From: Actinostola sp. cb2023
Taxonomy: Eukaryota > Cnidaria > Anthozoa > Actiniaria > Actinostolidae
DNA length: 64,000 bases
Direction of reading: 5' to 3'
NCBI GenBank assembly: GCA_033675265.1
Contig: JAUJYZ010001118.1
Span: 147,001 to 211,000, forward strand
Below the pieces are notes generated by a model, which was not told where the DNA came from, searched no databases, and saw only the letters and a list, made by a program, of their open reading frames with translations. Made by a program: the position numbers and the translations under genes. This document shows positions 17,501 through 28,857 of the stretch, one piece after another; the stretch's first letter is position 1, and every line of letters begins with the position of its first letter.

Positions 17501-20500
17501 TTGTGAGAAAGTGATGACGTCACGAAAACGATAATATAATACGAAACGCAATGCATTCTGGGATACTATTCAGACCTCCTCTGATCACTCTATAAGACAA
17601 ATAACAAATCTATTCTTACAATAAGAATCCACATGTCAATAAAGTCGTCAGTGGTCGGGTTAGAGGTCAGGAATACACTGATTACAAACGGATATTTGTC
17701 AGGACAAAAGTGATAAATACCCTACCCTGTTCAAGATCTGTCTGTGAAAATGATACCCAGAAACTCGAAAAACATACCCTATCCAGCGGATCATCCCCGT
17801 ATAGTCCATATATGGGAGGAAACTGCCCCACCCCCCCCGGGTACATTTGTATTGTATTACTGTTATTACGATATGATTGTTAGGGTCAAATCTAATATTG
17901 TTTCCTGTTACTGTTTTACAACAGGGATACATCTGCATCTAGTGAAGAAATGGTAAGTGACCTGACATTGTGGTTATAACATTATATTGTTAGTAATAAT
18001 CCTGTGTATGTTTGTACAGAGCAAGTTTAAAATGGCACCTTTTTATGGGCTGCTGTTCAGCTTTTATGGTTTCTCTGATGATGAGAAAAAACACATGGAA
18101 GAATCAACTGAGCAACAAGGTAACAATCTTTGATCGAAAGTCATATTCTCCTCTTGGCTATTTGAATTCCAAAGGAGAATTATGATATTGATCACAAGGC
18201 ACTGTATTAGCTAATTTCACAATGTTGTAGGTGTTAGGGTTAGGTGCATGGACAGCTCGAGTTTGTAAATCCCATACAGATCGGCCGCTCATATTGTATC
18301 TTATCAAATCCAACGATGTATAAGTGGATGTTTTATTGTAATTTGGATGATAGGAAGCAGTTTGGCCAAGAAAATCCAAGTTAAAGTTGAATGCAAATGA
18401 GGACGATTCTGTATCCGATTTACAAATGTCTGCTATGCCTATGATTTCTATTGTATTTCCCTCATTAATATTAATTATTCATGAAATTGATAAACAAAAA
18501 TCAAACATTGGTGCAAGGCATCATGGGATGGGACGCGGGGCCTTTAATAATCATGAGTAACGTTAAAAACGAGTATTAAAATACCGTACTCTGGTTAATT
18601 ATGTCTCAACATTCCCAGGTGGTAAATATGTGAATGCAAGTGATGAAAACTGCACCCATGTGGTTGTTGAAGACAGCGTTAAAGAGTTACCTGCTGATAT
18701 GAAAAGATCGGATAAAAGATTTGTTGTCAAACAAGAGGTAATGTAATATTATAATGTAATATAATAACCCTAATCCCTCAAAGACATTCCTAAACTTTAC
18801 TATCCTGGCGTTTACCCACCCTCCCCCCATAGGACAAAAGTCTTTCTACCCATGGGGGGACTACACATCACAATCATTTTATTTTGTGTTCTGCTTGTTA
18901 CAATAAAGTCAGTGTAACGCGGTTAAAATATATTGACCGTGTAAAAGATTTGGTTGGTCGGTAATACCGGTCGTAATTATGAATAAGTGCCCGAGTAAAA
19001 ATATCGCGAGAGTAGGCCTTGGACGAGTAAAAATATCCAGCGATATTTTTACTCGTCTATTTCGCGTGCGCTTTTATATAAATATCCTTCACGGGATGAG
19101 TGTATTTTTCGCATCGCAAAAGGGTTGGGTAATAAATAACTTTTGACATTTTAGTGTGTGGAGTGAGGCTGGAATCTTTTTACGAGTCTGCAGTAGGGCT
19201 CAACAAAATACAAAGACTCATCAAAATATCCAGCTGTATAGTACTCCACACTAACATGTCAAATAAGTTATATGTCGATATATGTATGGCCGGTCTCTGT
19301 ACTTTGATTGGATGAACATCCTACAGGAAGCTCTATCAAACGAAACTAAAAACTGAAGTATTGAAATTACAAACGAAAGATGTTGTCAGCGATTTAAATT
19401 TCTCTGCCAACTATTAACCCGGAAAAGCCAAAGGGGAGTTCCACGCGCTAGAATGGCGGCGCTATCCATATGCAACCACGACATGGACGTCGATTACGAT
19501 CATATAGAGGGTGTTTTATCCCAGGCAAGTTCTGTACGTTTTAGCGTGTGTCTTGTTTAAGTAGAATATTATAAACATGTATTAAATATCACTATCAGTG
19601 GGGACTCTTTCGCTTTTGAACATTTTAAAGCACGACAATTGTTATTTGGCAGTATTGGCACACAATAACCTAGTTTTCGATTTAGTTGTTTTATGGGGTA
19701 ACAACTTCACTGAATCCTTTGTCATCATCGTTTCAGTTGAACCCGCGATTTTGTATGTCAACTTTGTAACGTTACATTTAAACGAGCTGCTGCCACCTGT
19801 TGTTGAGATTACATTATTGTTTGTTATCATAATGTTTGTTTTTTGTTAGTGGTTCTGGGCTAGTATCCATATGGATGGCTGTGCAGACGAGTCTCTTTAT
19901 CCTTTCACCGCTACAGTAAGTGTATTTATTGTTGTTGTTGGGAAAAGCGAAACTCTCCGTTACGCTACAAACCCGTCGCTATTGTCCTTTATAGCGAACG
20001 TCTTCCGGTAGTACTGGAAAGTGTCCGCTCGGTCGCACGAAATGCGTCTTGATATTCATAAATCCAAGTAGCGTACCAGCGTTGTCAAATGTCACTCGTG
20101 CATTTTGTAGAAATATTTGAATTCACGTAACTTGACTAATAGTATCTGACAGGGTGAAAACACTTGCCAAACACTGCTCAAAACCTTTGAAGTCGACTTT
20201 GCTGTACAATAATGTCTTAAAACTGGTTTGTTTTGTTGTTCATTAGCCACGTGACCAAACGACAAGACAGAAGACTCCATCGAGCACAGGACGTAAGAGG
20301 AAGCGAAAGAAACTCAAAGAATCGGACATAAGTGATTTACTCTCTCCAGACTCTCCTCTCTTTAAAAACAAGAGGAAGAGTGGGGACTTGTTATCAGTCT
20401 CGGGGTCTCTACTCGACTACACGCTCTTATCGCCGGCCACGCCCGGACGAGGTCAGTACTTCGCTACTTTACCATTGTGATAGATTATTTTGAAAAAGAG

Positions 20501-23500
20501 CGCCAAAATGACCCCTTATACTCTACCCAACACATAATAAATCAGAAACATTAGATAAGAAGTAACGTTTGTGTTGTAGGTGATGGAACACCAAGTGGAA
20601 CTATTACCCCACTTAGCACCCCTAGGCCTCCCCCCACAGCAAGACAACAGGTTACCATGGAGTTACTCCAGACAGAGAGAAACTATGTAGCAATACTAAC
20701 TACCATCCTCAAGGTAAAATCAGAGTAGAAATACGCGTAGATGGATTGAAATACAGTGTATACACGGTACAGCATTGTGCGCAATATCGTTGCAGCGTGC
20801 GTCCACCTTTACATCATTGTGCTCAAGCTTATTGAAATATTTGGTAATTTTCTGGTCGTTAGCAGCTGGACTTAGTATTGCAGAGGTGGACACACGCTGA
20901 AATCGTGCAATTGCAGGCGATATTATGCGCAATGTTGCGTCGCGTGTCCGTACTTTCATATAGTCCTTGTTAGAAACCCACGGGCTCCCCTCCCCCTCTC
21001 ATTTTCTCCCCCCCCCCTTTTTTCCCCCCCCCCCTCCCCTTTTTCTCCAACCCCCCCCCCCCCCCCCCCCCCCCCCTCCCCTTTTCTCCCCCCTCCCCTT
21101 TGGGAGATGAGTACGTGAAGGTTTCATTTCTCTCCTTTTCTTTGTTCTATTGCTCAGGTGTTTAAGGAACCATTGGAGACTGACCCACGTGGTCCCATCA
21201 TCCCTTCAGAGAGTATCAAAACCATATTTGGTAGTCTTCCCGACATCCTTGACGTCCATACGAAGATTATGGTAATTATGGTTGGCCTTGAAAGACTGAT
21301 TTAGGGTGGGTTCGATTGACCTTATTCCGGAATAGGAATAATTCCAGATTCTGGGGCAGACGGATGACGTCATTATTCCGGAATATTCCAAGCATTCTGC
21401 TATGATGAGCGGAATGTTTGGAATATATTCCGCTTATTCCGGATTCGGAACAGACTCAATTAAACGGACATTCCGTATTATTCCAAGTATTCCTATTCCG
21501 GAATAAGGTCAATCGAACGCACCCTTAGTCGTAGCGGTCCAACAATAATCGTTATTTATGTAAAGTGCACTGAGGCATTGTGCGCTGAATAAGAACTTAA
21601 CCTTAGTCATCAGTCATCATCATTATCCTCACCCTCGTCATCATCCAAATCAACATCGTCATCATCAGTCATCATCATCATCATCCTAAGTTAGTAGCGA
21701 TCAACCTTTCAGATAGCCTGCCCCACAGACTCTTTTTAGGTGTTCTTTCCGTCCCACAGACTCTTTTTAGGTGTTCTTTCCGTCCCACAGACTCTTTTTA
21801 GGTGTTCTTTCCGTCCCACAGACTCTTTTTAGGTGTTCTTTCCGTCCCACAGACTCTTTTTAGGTGTTCTTTCCGTCCCACAGACTCTTTTTAGGTGTTC
21901 TTTCCGTCCCACAGACTCTTTTTAGGTGTTCTTTCGTCGTCCCACAGACTCTTTTTAGGTGTTCTTTCGGACGGACGGAAAGAACACCTAAAAAGAGTCT
22001 GCGGGGGAGGCGCTACCTTTCAGAAATCCTGGGTAGATCGATGCAATTGCTTGGGTCAAGTGATCGTTATCCTGGGTAGATCGATGCAATTACTTGGGTC
22101 AAGTGATCGTTATCCTGGGTAGATCGATGCAATTACTTGGATCAAGTGATCGTTATCCTGGGTAGATCGATGCAATTACTTGGGTCAAGTGATCGTTATC
22201 CTGGGTAGATCGATGCAATTACTTGGATCAAGTGATCGTTATCCTGGGTAGATCGATGCAATTACTTGGGTCAAGTGATCGTTATCCACATTTGCCACAG
22301 GTAGTTTTTAAAACTGTTTCTTTATGTCCCAGGGTGAACTAGAAGCCATACTTGCTACCTGGTCAGAAAACCAATGTATCGGCCAAGTGATCCTTAACCA
22401 CGCCGATGTGCTATGTAAAGTATATCCACCTTTTGTCAACTACTTTGAGATGAGCAAAGAAACAGTCACCAAACATGACAAAGAAAACCCTCGATTCCAT
22501 GCCTTCCTAAAGGCTTGTCTCAGTAAATCAGAATGTAGTCGTCAGTCATTGGCTGAATTACTTATTAGACCCGTGCAGCGATTACCCAGTATGAACCTAC
22601 TGTTATCAGGTAGGTGATCTGCTATACTGTAATGTACATGTTAGTGGACCCAAGGATCTCCTACGTCCCCTCAACCCTGCGCACGAGGGGACATAACGTA
22701 GGTCTCCTACGTCCCCTTAACCCTGTGCACGAGGGGACATAACGTACAGATCTGTTTCAGGCTAAACAACAGAATGACTCGAGGGGGTGGGCACACAAAA
22801 GTATTTTCGTTTTGTCCCTGCGACATAGCCCTTAATAATCAAGCAAAAATACAGGGTGGGTCATGAAGCATGCGCGACTTTGTTACAGAGACATGACTGT
22901 TACTCTGATACGTATAATAATAATAATACTTTATTAATTCTCTCCATGGGGCTTTTCAGAATTACTACAAAACTAATGTACAACGATAATTTTAAAATGT
23001 CCATATTAAATATAAATACGTCGCCTCGTGTGCAGCGATCTATCTAAATACATAAAGGGCCTTTTGTCGGCGATTCAGTATCGGCGATTTTATTGCAACC
23101 ACAAATCGACCGTGTAAACGGCTACCGGCGATTTAGCGGCGATAAAATTGCAGCCAAATCGCTGCAATTGGCTGGATAAACCACAAGTACATCATGTTCG
23201 TTCTTTCTCAGATATTCTTAAGAGAACTGACAAGAGTAACCCGGATTATATCACACTGATGCAAGCTTCTGACGCACTCAAGAACGTCATGATGTAAGTG
23301 ATTCTAAGCTGAGACATTGATTTAATGAATAACACGTTAACTGTTATGTATTCCAACTTAAAGGCATATCAATGAAGATAAACGGAAGACTGATGGTCAG
23401 GTGCAGATGTTTGAAATACTACGAGATGTCGATGGATGCCCTGTAAGTAGTTAGATTTCTTGCTTGTTTCCTTGTGTGCATGCATACGCGTGTGCTTGCT

Positions 23501-23524
23501 TTATCGCTTGCTTGCTTGCTTACG

Positions 23525-23588
<64 letters not shown>

Positions 23589-23969
23589 CGCTTGCTAGCT
23601 CGCATGCTCGCTCGCATGCTCGCTCGCTTGCTCGCTCGCTTGCTTGCTCGCTCGCTTGCTCGCTCGCTTGCTCGCTCGCTTGCTCGCTCGCTTGCTCGCT
23701 CGCTTGCTCGCTCGCTTGCTCGCTCGCTTGCTCGCTCGCTTGCTCGCTCGCTTGCTCGCTCGCTTGCTCGCTCGCTTGCTCGCTCGCTTGCTCGCTCGCT
23801 TGCTCGCTCGCTTGCTCGCTCGCTTGCTCGCTCGCTCGCTCGCTCGCTTGCTCGCTTGCTCGCTCGCTTGCTCGCTCGCTTGCTCGCTCGCTTGCTCGCT
23901 CGCTTGCTCGCTCGCTTGCTCGCTCGCTTGCTCGCTCGCTTGCTCGCTCGCTTGCTCGCTCGCTTGCTC

Positions 23970-24057
<88 letters not shown>

Positions 24058-27000
24058 CTTTGTGATTTCTTTGAGTGCGTGTTTGATTGATTGATTTTCA
24101 CTACTGGGGCCATCGCGTACAAGCGCCCGTGGCACGAGTACCCTCAGGGGACCTCAGTGCTTTGAGCGGGTTAAATAGAACATTTGAATATTCCCGTCTT
24201 TCGTGAAAACACTTGAAGAAGAAACAGTGTGGCTTCTAGTCGTCTATATTCCCGTCATCGCTGCGCCGCTCCCAAAGACACCAAGACGTATTTCATGGGT
24301 CAAGTCCTTACATGTAATAATCCCGGTCCGGGACAAGTTGATATGTTTCTGGATGCGGCTCAAGCTCCTGTTGTTACAAGGAACAACCAAGACCGAGTAA
24401 ATAATGTCTTCCCGTCGACCGACGAACCTGGAGACACCAACCAGGCGATAAATCAGAAACTGCCGTCACGAACTCCTGAAGTAAGAATTGAACTTTACAA
24501 ATATGGAATTACGCCGCGAATGGTCGAACGTGCAAAGGGGAGGGTTTGCTCCTTATTGGTATGCCTTGGATATTTCATTGGTCTCAATGCCAAATCACTC
24601 CGCTAAAGAGAGTACGTTTTCTGGGATTCATTAGTGATTCTAATCTCCACACGATAAGAAGTTAAAGTTTGCCAAACTACGTGATTCCATCCTCGATATG
24701 CCTCCGGGGGTGATTGTGCACCCAGTGAGAATCTAGTACTTGCTTGCTTGCTTGCTTTTCATTTTCATTGCTTTGTACACGACCCCACAAGCTTTTCAGC
24801 TTTAATTTTAATCTTGTATAAATAAAGTTATTGTATTGTATTATTGCTTGCTCGCTCGCTTGCTTGCTCGCTTGCTTGTTTGCTCGCTTGCTTGCTTGTT
24901 TGCTTGCTCGCTCGCTTGTTTGCTCGCTTGCTTGCTGCTTGCTCGCTTGCTTGCTTGCTCGCTCGCTTGCTTGCTTGCTCGCTCGCTTGCTAAATTCCAT
25001 CCATGTTGAAATGATTGTGTTTATGTTTACAGGCGTACATCTTATCTTCACATCGTAGTTACGTAACAAAGGCCGATACCTTTGAACTGGGGGACGGTTT
25101 GTGTGGCAAAGGAGAACCAGTCACCATATTCCTATTTAACGACAGTCTAGAGGTACAACAACACATATACTTGTTTTTATTATGGGGGGAAATCACAGAA
25201 TTCTTGTGGCTAGAAAATATAAACGACTGTGAAAAAGTTTAGAGTAGATTTCCCCGGTCTAACTGTGAACACCTTACGGTAAGCAGGTACTGTGCCGTTG
25301 TGTTTCAGAGTCGTACGAATTCTGCTCTACTGCATTGCATTCATGGTGACTGTTTACTTGATTAGTTTGTTTATTTTCTAGATGACTAAACGACGTGCTC
25401 TTAAAATGAATCGTGCAATGAAAAGCCCCGCTGCCGCTAGGACCCCACAGAAGGCGTACAAACACGTGGAATTCATACCATTGTCTCATGTAAGAAGGGT
25501 CGTGGATATACGAGATAACGAAGGTAAAGTCGTCTTGTGGGATACCTGTGTTCAGCACCATTCATGTAAGAAGGGTCCTTGTGGGATACCTGTGTTTGTT
25601 CAGTATTATCGTGCTCCTCCCCAGTCTCCACCCATACACGACTGATCGAAGATGGATGTAACGGGGGCAATGTGGATTCTTTGTATTTCGGACTTCCATA
25701 TGGTGTTGGATCTATTCTCTCCCCAGTCCCTCCCGTTTCTCCAGAACCAAGGGAATCCAATGTCTAACGTCTTGTTATTGCGTTGTTAGACTGTCAGAAT
25801 CTATTTGGTATCATCTATCGTGTTGCTAATGACATGAAAGAGAAGCTGTTGATGTTTCGATTGATTAGTGATGATATCAAGAAAGATGAATGGTTACATA
25901 AACTAACTATGGGCCTGGCAAATACTGCATGCACGGTTGACACTGTAAGTACTAAGTCAGTTTTTATATATACGGTGTCCCTGTGTTTACTTCTGACTAC
26001 TGATTTGCTTAAACGGAAGTAACAAGTTCGGTGTGGATGGACCTTGTGTCAAGCTAGTCCTGTCCTTGTTCAAGATGGTGGAGCGCCTTAGAATTGCTAA
26101 ATGTTGAATTCCATAGACATTCATTTGATTTGATTTGTTTATCAGGAGAACTTTATTACAACTGTTGATCCTCAAGAACTGATGATAAGTAAAAGTGATT
26201 TCTCTACGGGTACCCTTAGTAGAGCTGTAAGGTACGAAGAGTGACCCATCGGGGAGGGAAAATTGTTTCAGCCTCTCCCCCTCTCTCCTCTCTTCCCCAT
26301 GCCCTCTTCCCTCTTCCCTCTTCCCTCTTCCCTCTTCCCTCTTCCCTCTTCCCTCTTCCCTCTTCCCTCTTCCCTCTTCCCTCTTCCCTCTTCCCTCTTC
26401 CCTCTTCCCCCTTCCCCCTTCCCCCTTTCCCCTTCCCCTAGCTACCATAACCAAATATGGACCTACAACACTAATCTATCAGAGGACCTGACTTCGACGC
26501 TCTCATAAATTCCCTCTCTTTCTAACGCGGCACTCCCTATGGTGTCCAACTTTTAGAAAGTATTTATTTTGATACTTACATAGTTTGTAAACTTTCATTG
26601 AACAGAGTTGCTAAACGAACGACTAGGAAAGTAAGTCGTGCATTATCAATGAATAGAACACCCAGAAAGAACAGCTTAATCAGACGTTCATCGTCCAGGT
26701 AACGAATACTATAGTACGTTGCAATAATAATCTAATTAATATCCTAATAATATTCATGAAAAAAAAACCCTCGATTCTGATTGGCTAAGAGCAGTGCAGT
26801 TGAAAAGTAATTTGCACTACAGTGAGAATTGCACTTTTTTCATGAATATTATTAATTGGTAATCATACGATTTGTCATTCAATTTTGAATAATTTGCACT
26901 CGTTTATTTTTCAAAGAACTCAAATTGCACTCATCGGGATCGTGCAATTTTGATGCTCTTTGAAAAACACACTCGTGCAAATTATTTCCAAATTGAAAAC

Positions 27001-27416
27001 CGTATGATTACCTCTACTAACAATTGATGTGTTTTTGTGCAAATCCGTTTACTGTTTCATTCATATCTCAAACCATTTTGTTTTCCTTGTAGTGTTACTC
27101 CAAAAGATAACGTTTTCTCTAGTCCCAATCCTCTTGTACCATCGTCAAAATACAACCAAAATCTACCGTTAGGAACACGGGGTCGAGCCATGAGTGTTTG
27201 CGAGGGACTGGTAAGTAACTTGGACTATTCGAAGTTCCCAAAGCGGAAATGAAAAAAAGGATTAAAAATGATGTTATTTTGATTCCCGAAGTAACATGTG
27301 GGAAGTAGGTAAGACATCCCTTAAACCTTTTTGTTTCAATCTGTTTTTAGGATTCAGAGTTACTCGAAGTCGATGTGAAAGTTCGACGATCGATGTCGAT
27401 CAGTGAGGAACGTTAA
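14525..27416 (+). CDS. ECT2: ECT2, RhoA guanine nucleotide exchange factor
   Basis: Exons: 14525-14579, 15205-15290, 15360-15740, 16279-16352, 17925-17952, 18020-18119, 18619-18737, 19850-19915, 20247-20451, 20580-20713, 21158-21271, 22333-22609, 23212-23293, 23364-23442, 25033-25152, 25382-25523, 25790-25944, 26146-26231, 26606-26698, 27093-27210, 27351-27416. All borders are GT-AG, all phases agree, total 2,580 nt, 859 aa (human ECT2 is about 880). ECT2 loads GTP onto RhoA at the cell equator and drives cytokinesis. Visible: BRCT0 (about 25-110); BRCT1 (about 120-205; [19 protein letters not shown]); BRCT2 (about 215-305; [16 protein letters not shown]); a basic [11 protein letters not shown] (about 318-325); S/TP sites in the linker ([26 protein letters not shown]); DH domain (about 395-590; [28 protein letters not shown]); PH domain (about 605-740; [15 protein letters not shown]); then a basic C-tail. 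AATAAA at 27447-27452. Confidence 0.95.
15975..16032 (-). repeat. (AAT)n plus AGCGC-type SINE/LINE 3' tail
   Basis: A run of AAT repeats joined to AATTTATATAGCGCTAAAAT. The same arrangement, an AT-trinucleotide run attached to TTTATA(A/T)AGCGC, recurs at 32575-32640, 43232-43300, 61845-61885 and, in the other orientation, 62756-62840. This looks like the 3' tail of one short interspersed repeat family. Here it sits in ECT2 intron 3. Confidence 0.5.
16470..17583. mobile_element. 1.1-kb TIR DNA transposon in ECT2 intron 4
   Basis: Terminal inverted repeats of about 36 bp with one mismatch: left from 16470 (CAGAGGAGGTATGAATAGTA...), right ending at 17583. The 9-bp direct repeat ATCACTCTA flanks it (16461-16469 and 17584-17592). 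CAGAGG termini fit hAT-like elements (8-bp duplications), while 9 bp fits Mutator-like ones; I cannot decide. It carries no recognisable transposase. On the minus strand an open frame (17551-17192) has a Met at 17479 and reads about 95 codons (begins [17 protein letters not shown]). On the plus strand there is a 41-codon basic peptide frame at about 17085-17207. Confidence 0.8.
19136..19271. mobile_element. small foldback element in ECT2 intron 7
   Basis: Imperfect inverted repeat: ATAACTTTTGACATTTTAGT at the left end and its near complement (ACTAACATGTCAAATAAGTTAT region) at the right end, about 30 bp each. No target duplication was identified. Confidence 0.5.
20995..21108. repeat. C-rich homopolymer tract
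   Basis: Runs of C interrupted by CTTTT/TTTT in ECT2 intron 10, just upstream of the exon 11 acceptor at 21156-21157. Part of it may serve as an unusually long polypyrimidine tract. Confidence 0.8.
21304..21524. mobile_element. PIF/Harbinger-like MITE (TTA duplication)
   Basis: A 221-bp element in ECT2 intron 11 with about 35-bp inverted ends (GGGTGGGTTCGATTGACCTT at the left, with near-complement at the right) and a TTA on each side (21301-21303, 21525-21527). GGG-type ends with a 3-bp T(A/T)A duplication are typical of PIF/Harbinger. The interior is rich in the palindrome ATTCCGGAAT. No coding capacity. Confidence 0.75.
21722..21998. repeat. 31-bp minisatellite ending in an inverted copy
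   Basis: Eight tandem units of 31 bp with core CCCACAGACTCTTTTTAGG, from 21722 to about 21968, followed at once by one inverted copy (CCTAAAAAGAGTCTG, about 21978-21998). The transcript of this intron would form a hairpin between the last units and the inverted copy. Confidence 0.9.
22028..22286. repeat. 43-bp minisatellite resembling ECT2 exon 12
   Basis: Six tandem units of 43 bp (CCTGGGTAGATCGATGCAAT start) lying 47 bp upstream of exon 12. Each unit resembles exon 12 around 22361-22402: both contain CCTGG, then an AAGTGATC core with similar flanks. Translated in the exon frame the first unit reads [14 protein letters not shown], against [12 protein letters not shown] in the exon. Confidence 0.85.
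22657..22746. repeat. two 46-bp tandem copies, self-complementary
   Basis: Two copies of a 46-bp unit (TCTCCTACGTCCCCT ... AGGGGACATAACGTA) in ECT2 intron 12. Each unit is itself a hairpin through ACGTCCCCT/AGGGGACATAACGT. Confidence 0.8.
23496..24056. repeat. nested TTGC tetranucleotide / 12-mer array
   Basis: About 560 bp in ECT2 intron 14. The outer parts are plain (CTTG)n; the centre is a 12-bp higher-order repeat made of three tetramers, GCTCGCTCGCTT, repeated about 25 times. All long open frames on both strands here (for example 23419-24135) are products of the repeat. Confidence 0.95.
24229..24480 (+). other. unassigned open frame in ECT2 intron 14
   Basis: An 84-codon frame with balanced composition unlike the flanking repeats (contains [20 protein letters not shown]), opening just after an in-frame TGA at 24214 and reaching a good GTAAGA donor at 24481. 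The nearest acceptor would give a phase incompatible with ECT2 exons 14 and 15 (both phase 0), so it is not part of the main ECT2 model. It may be a gene fragment, part of a transposon or chance. Confidence 0.25.
24776..24843 (+). repeat. interspersed repeat, 3' tail with polyA signal and TATTG tail
   Basis: The sequence GACCCCACAAGCTTTTCAGC ... AATAAAGTTATTGTATTG occurs here and, inverted, at about 43365-43440. A shared block followed by short (TATTG)n repeats fits the 3' end of a retroposed short element. Confidence 0.6.
24844..24990. repeat. second TTGC/CTCG tetranucleotide array
   Basis: Same tetranucleotide vocabulary as the array at 23496-24056 (GCTT, GCTC, plus GTTT variants), grown directly onto the tail of the interspersed repeat at 24776-24843. 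Confidence 0.9.
26273..26436. repeat. (CTTCCCT)n repeat
   Basis: About 22 units of CTTCCCT in ECT2 intron 18. Same pyrimidine style as 419-629 but a different unit. Confidence 0.9.
26858..27012. mobile_element. foldback MITE in ECT2 intron 19
   Basis: Ends GGTAATCATACG and CGTATGATTACC; the arms continue imperfectly through AATTTGCACTCG and its complement. About 155 bp, with no coding capacity. Confidence 0.6.
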
Positions 27417-27585
27417 AGTCTTTTAGATTATAGTGAGAAATATTTAAATAAATATATATTGTTAGTAATACTACGTGGGATAGCAGCTACCTGTGTGATA
27501 TCTATCACCAATAGATTCGTATTGACGAAACAATTACGAGCTTTGAAGAGAGAGAGAGAAAGAGAGATGATATCGGTTTATCTTT

Positions 27586-27793
27586 AAGCCTGGTTCACAC
27601 TAGCGGCGGAAGCGGAGAAGGAATCGTAAGCTTATGGCCGCTGTGAACTAATAATCGCAATCAGAAGGGTGACGGAATCGGAACGATCAGAAGGTTTTCT
27701 TTTTCTTACGTTTCCAATTATGATTCACACTAGATCGTAAGCTTATTACGTGATTGGGATTCCACTTCCGACGCTATACTGTGAACCAGCCTT
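27586..27793. mobile_element. MITE just 3' of ECT2
   Basis: Imperfect terminal inverted repeats, AAGCCTGGTTCACACTAGCG at the left against AAGGCTGGTTCACAGTATAG read from the right. 208 bp, starting 135 bp past the ECT2 polyA signal. Confidence 0.6.
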
Positions 27794-28072
27794 TGTCAAG
27801 CTTGCGCTAAACCTAAATTGATTCTGGATTTCAGATCAAAATTCACGTTACTCGATAAAAGTGGGCGCACATTTGCGGTCTGCTGTCTTCCTGTCTGTTT
27901 CTAAATACCGTCGTTTACCGGAATGTTTTGGATCTCGCGTGAGGAAACTAAGTCACGTGACAGTGGCCTGTACGCGCGTGAAATTAGAACGAATCATGGA
28001 TAACTAAGGCAAGGAGCATTATACATTTGCAATATCGTGAATACTTCATCAAGGTAAATACTACCGAATTCA

Positions 28073-28231
28073 CTGTTAGCACCGCCAAAATAACGATCGA
28101 TCGTGTTTTGAATTTTAGTTAACTCACGTGACCATTTGGAGAGCTCCAAATGATCATGGTCATGTGAGATTCAAATCGGTCTCCATTGAAATTCAAAACG
28201 CGATCGATCGTTATTTTGGCGGTGCTAACAG
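28073..28231. mobile_element. foldback element with 31-bp perfect arms
   Basis: CTGTTAGCACCGCCAAAATA starts a perfect 31-bp arm at 28073, and its complement ends at 28231. The arms extend imperfectly inwards. No clear target duplication. Confidence 0.7.
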
Positions 28232-28449
28232 TCGAGTGGTAGTAATGCTCAATTCATGGTTTGGTTTGTTACGTCACTATGATAGGCTTGCACTAGAGGC
28301 ATTTATGTACATATACAACTCAACAACCTTATTTTTATACTTCCAAATAATGACTTTAGTATGAATTAAACAACAGTTGATTGTTGAATCTCCTCAGATT
28401 ATTATAACAGATAATAATAATATAACAGAGTAGTATCTGCTACGTTACA

Positions 28450-28560
28450 GATGTTTGAATCCCTTGGCACAATCAGTCATCAACATCCACTAGCCAGTCG
28501 CAGAATAGCTCAAAGAGTAGTACAGTTCACTGCACTACGTTACAGTCTGTCCCTTGAATC
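28450..28560. other. left edge of the segmental duplication (degenerate upstream-exon copy)
   Basis: CATCAACATCCACTAGCCAG and CAGAATAGCTCAAAG ... GTACAGTTCACT resemble 36700-36790 (ATATCAACATCCACAAGC, CAGAATAGCACAAAGATC, GTACAGTTCACT) and 44225-44310. The three sites mark the borders of two consecutive units of about 8.2 and 7.5 kb. Confidence 0.5.
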
Positions 28561-28857
28561 CCTTTCCCGCTACGCGTCGTACTTCTCCCAACACTTCTCA
28601 CGTGTTCTAAAACTGCACATAGCACGCGCGTTTCGCGTAGTGTATTCGCAGAATAGCAATCAGTGATCTCTACCCCCTCCCCCCTGGTGAGTGAAGAGGC
28701 CAATTATCATGATTATGGACATGCATTCTTCAGTTGAGGGAAGGGGTATGCAATCAACATGAGCATTACGTTCCTCCCTTTCCTCAAACCCCCCCCCCCC
28801 CCCCCCTAACTGAGGTGTCTCCGACACTACGCACATTGATGTTTTAAGCCTGCTGCT

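Noticed and set aside
21864..22122. Frames of 71-75 codons over the minisatellites as an ECT2 exon
   Set aside because: They span two tandem arrays, have no splice sites of matching phase, and ECT2 exons 11 and 12 join perfectly without them.
23419..24135. Long open frames of 148-238 codons on both strands
   Set aside because: They are the tetranucleotide/12-mer repeat translated; period 4 or 12 leaves all frames open and gives only A-S-E/K/R-Q or L-A-R/C patterns.
25987..26508. Gly/Arg/Glu-rich and Pro/Leu/Ser-rich frames
   Set aside because: Translation of the (CTTCCCT)n repeat inside ECT2 intron 18.
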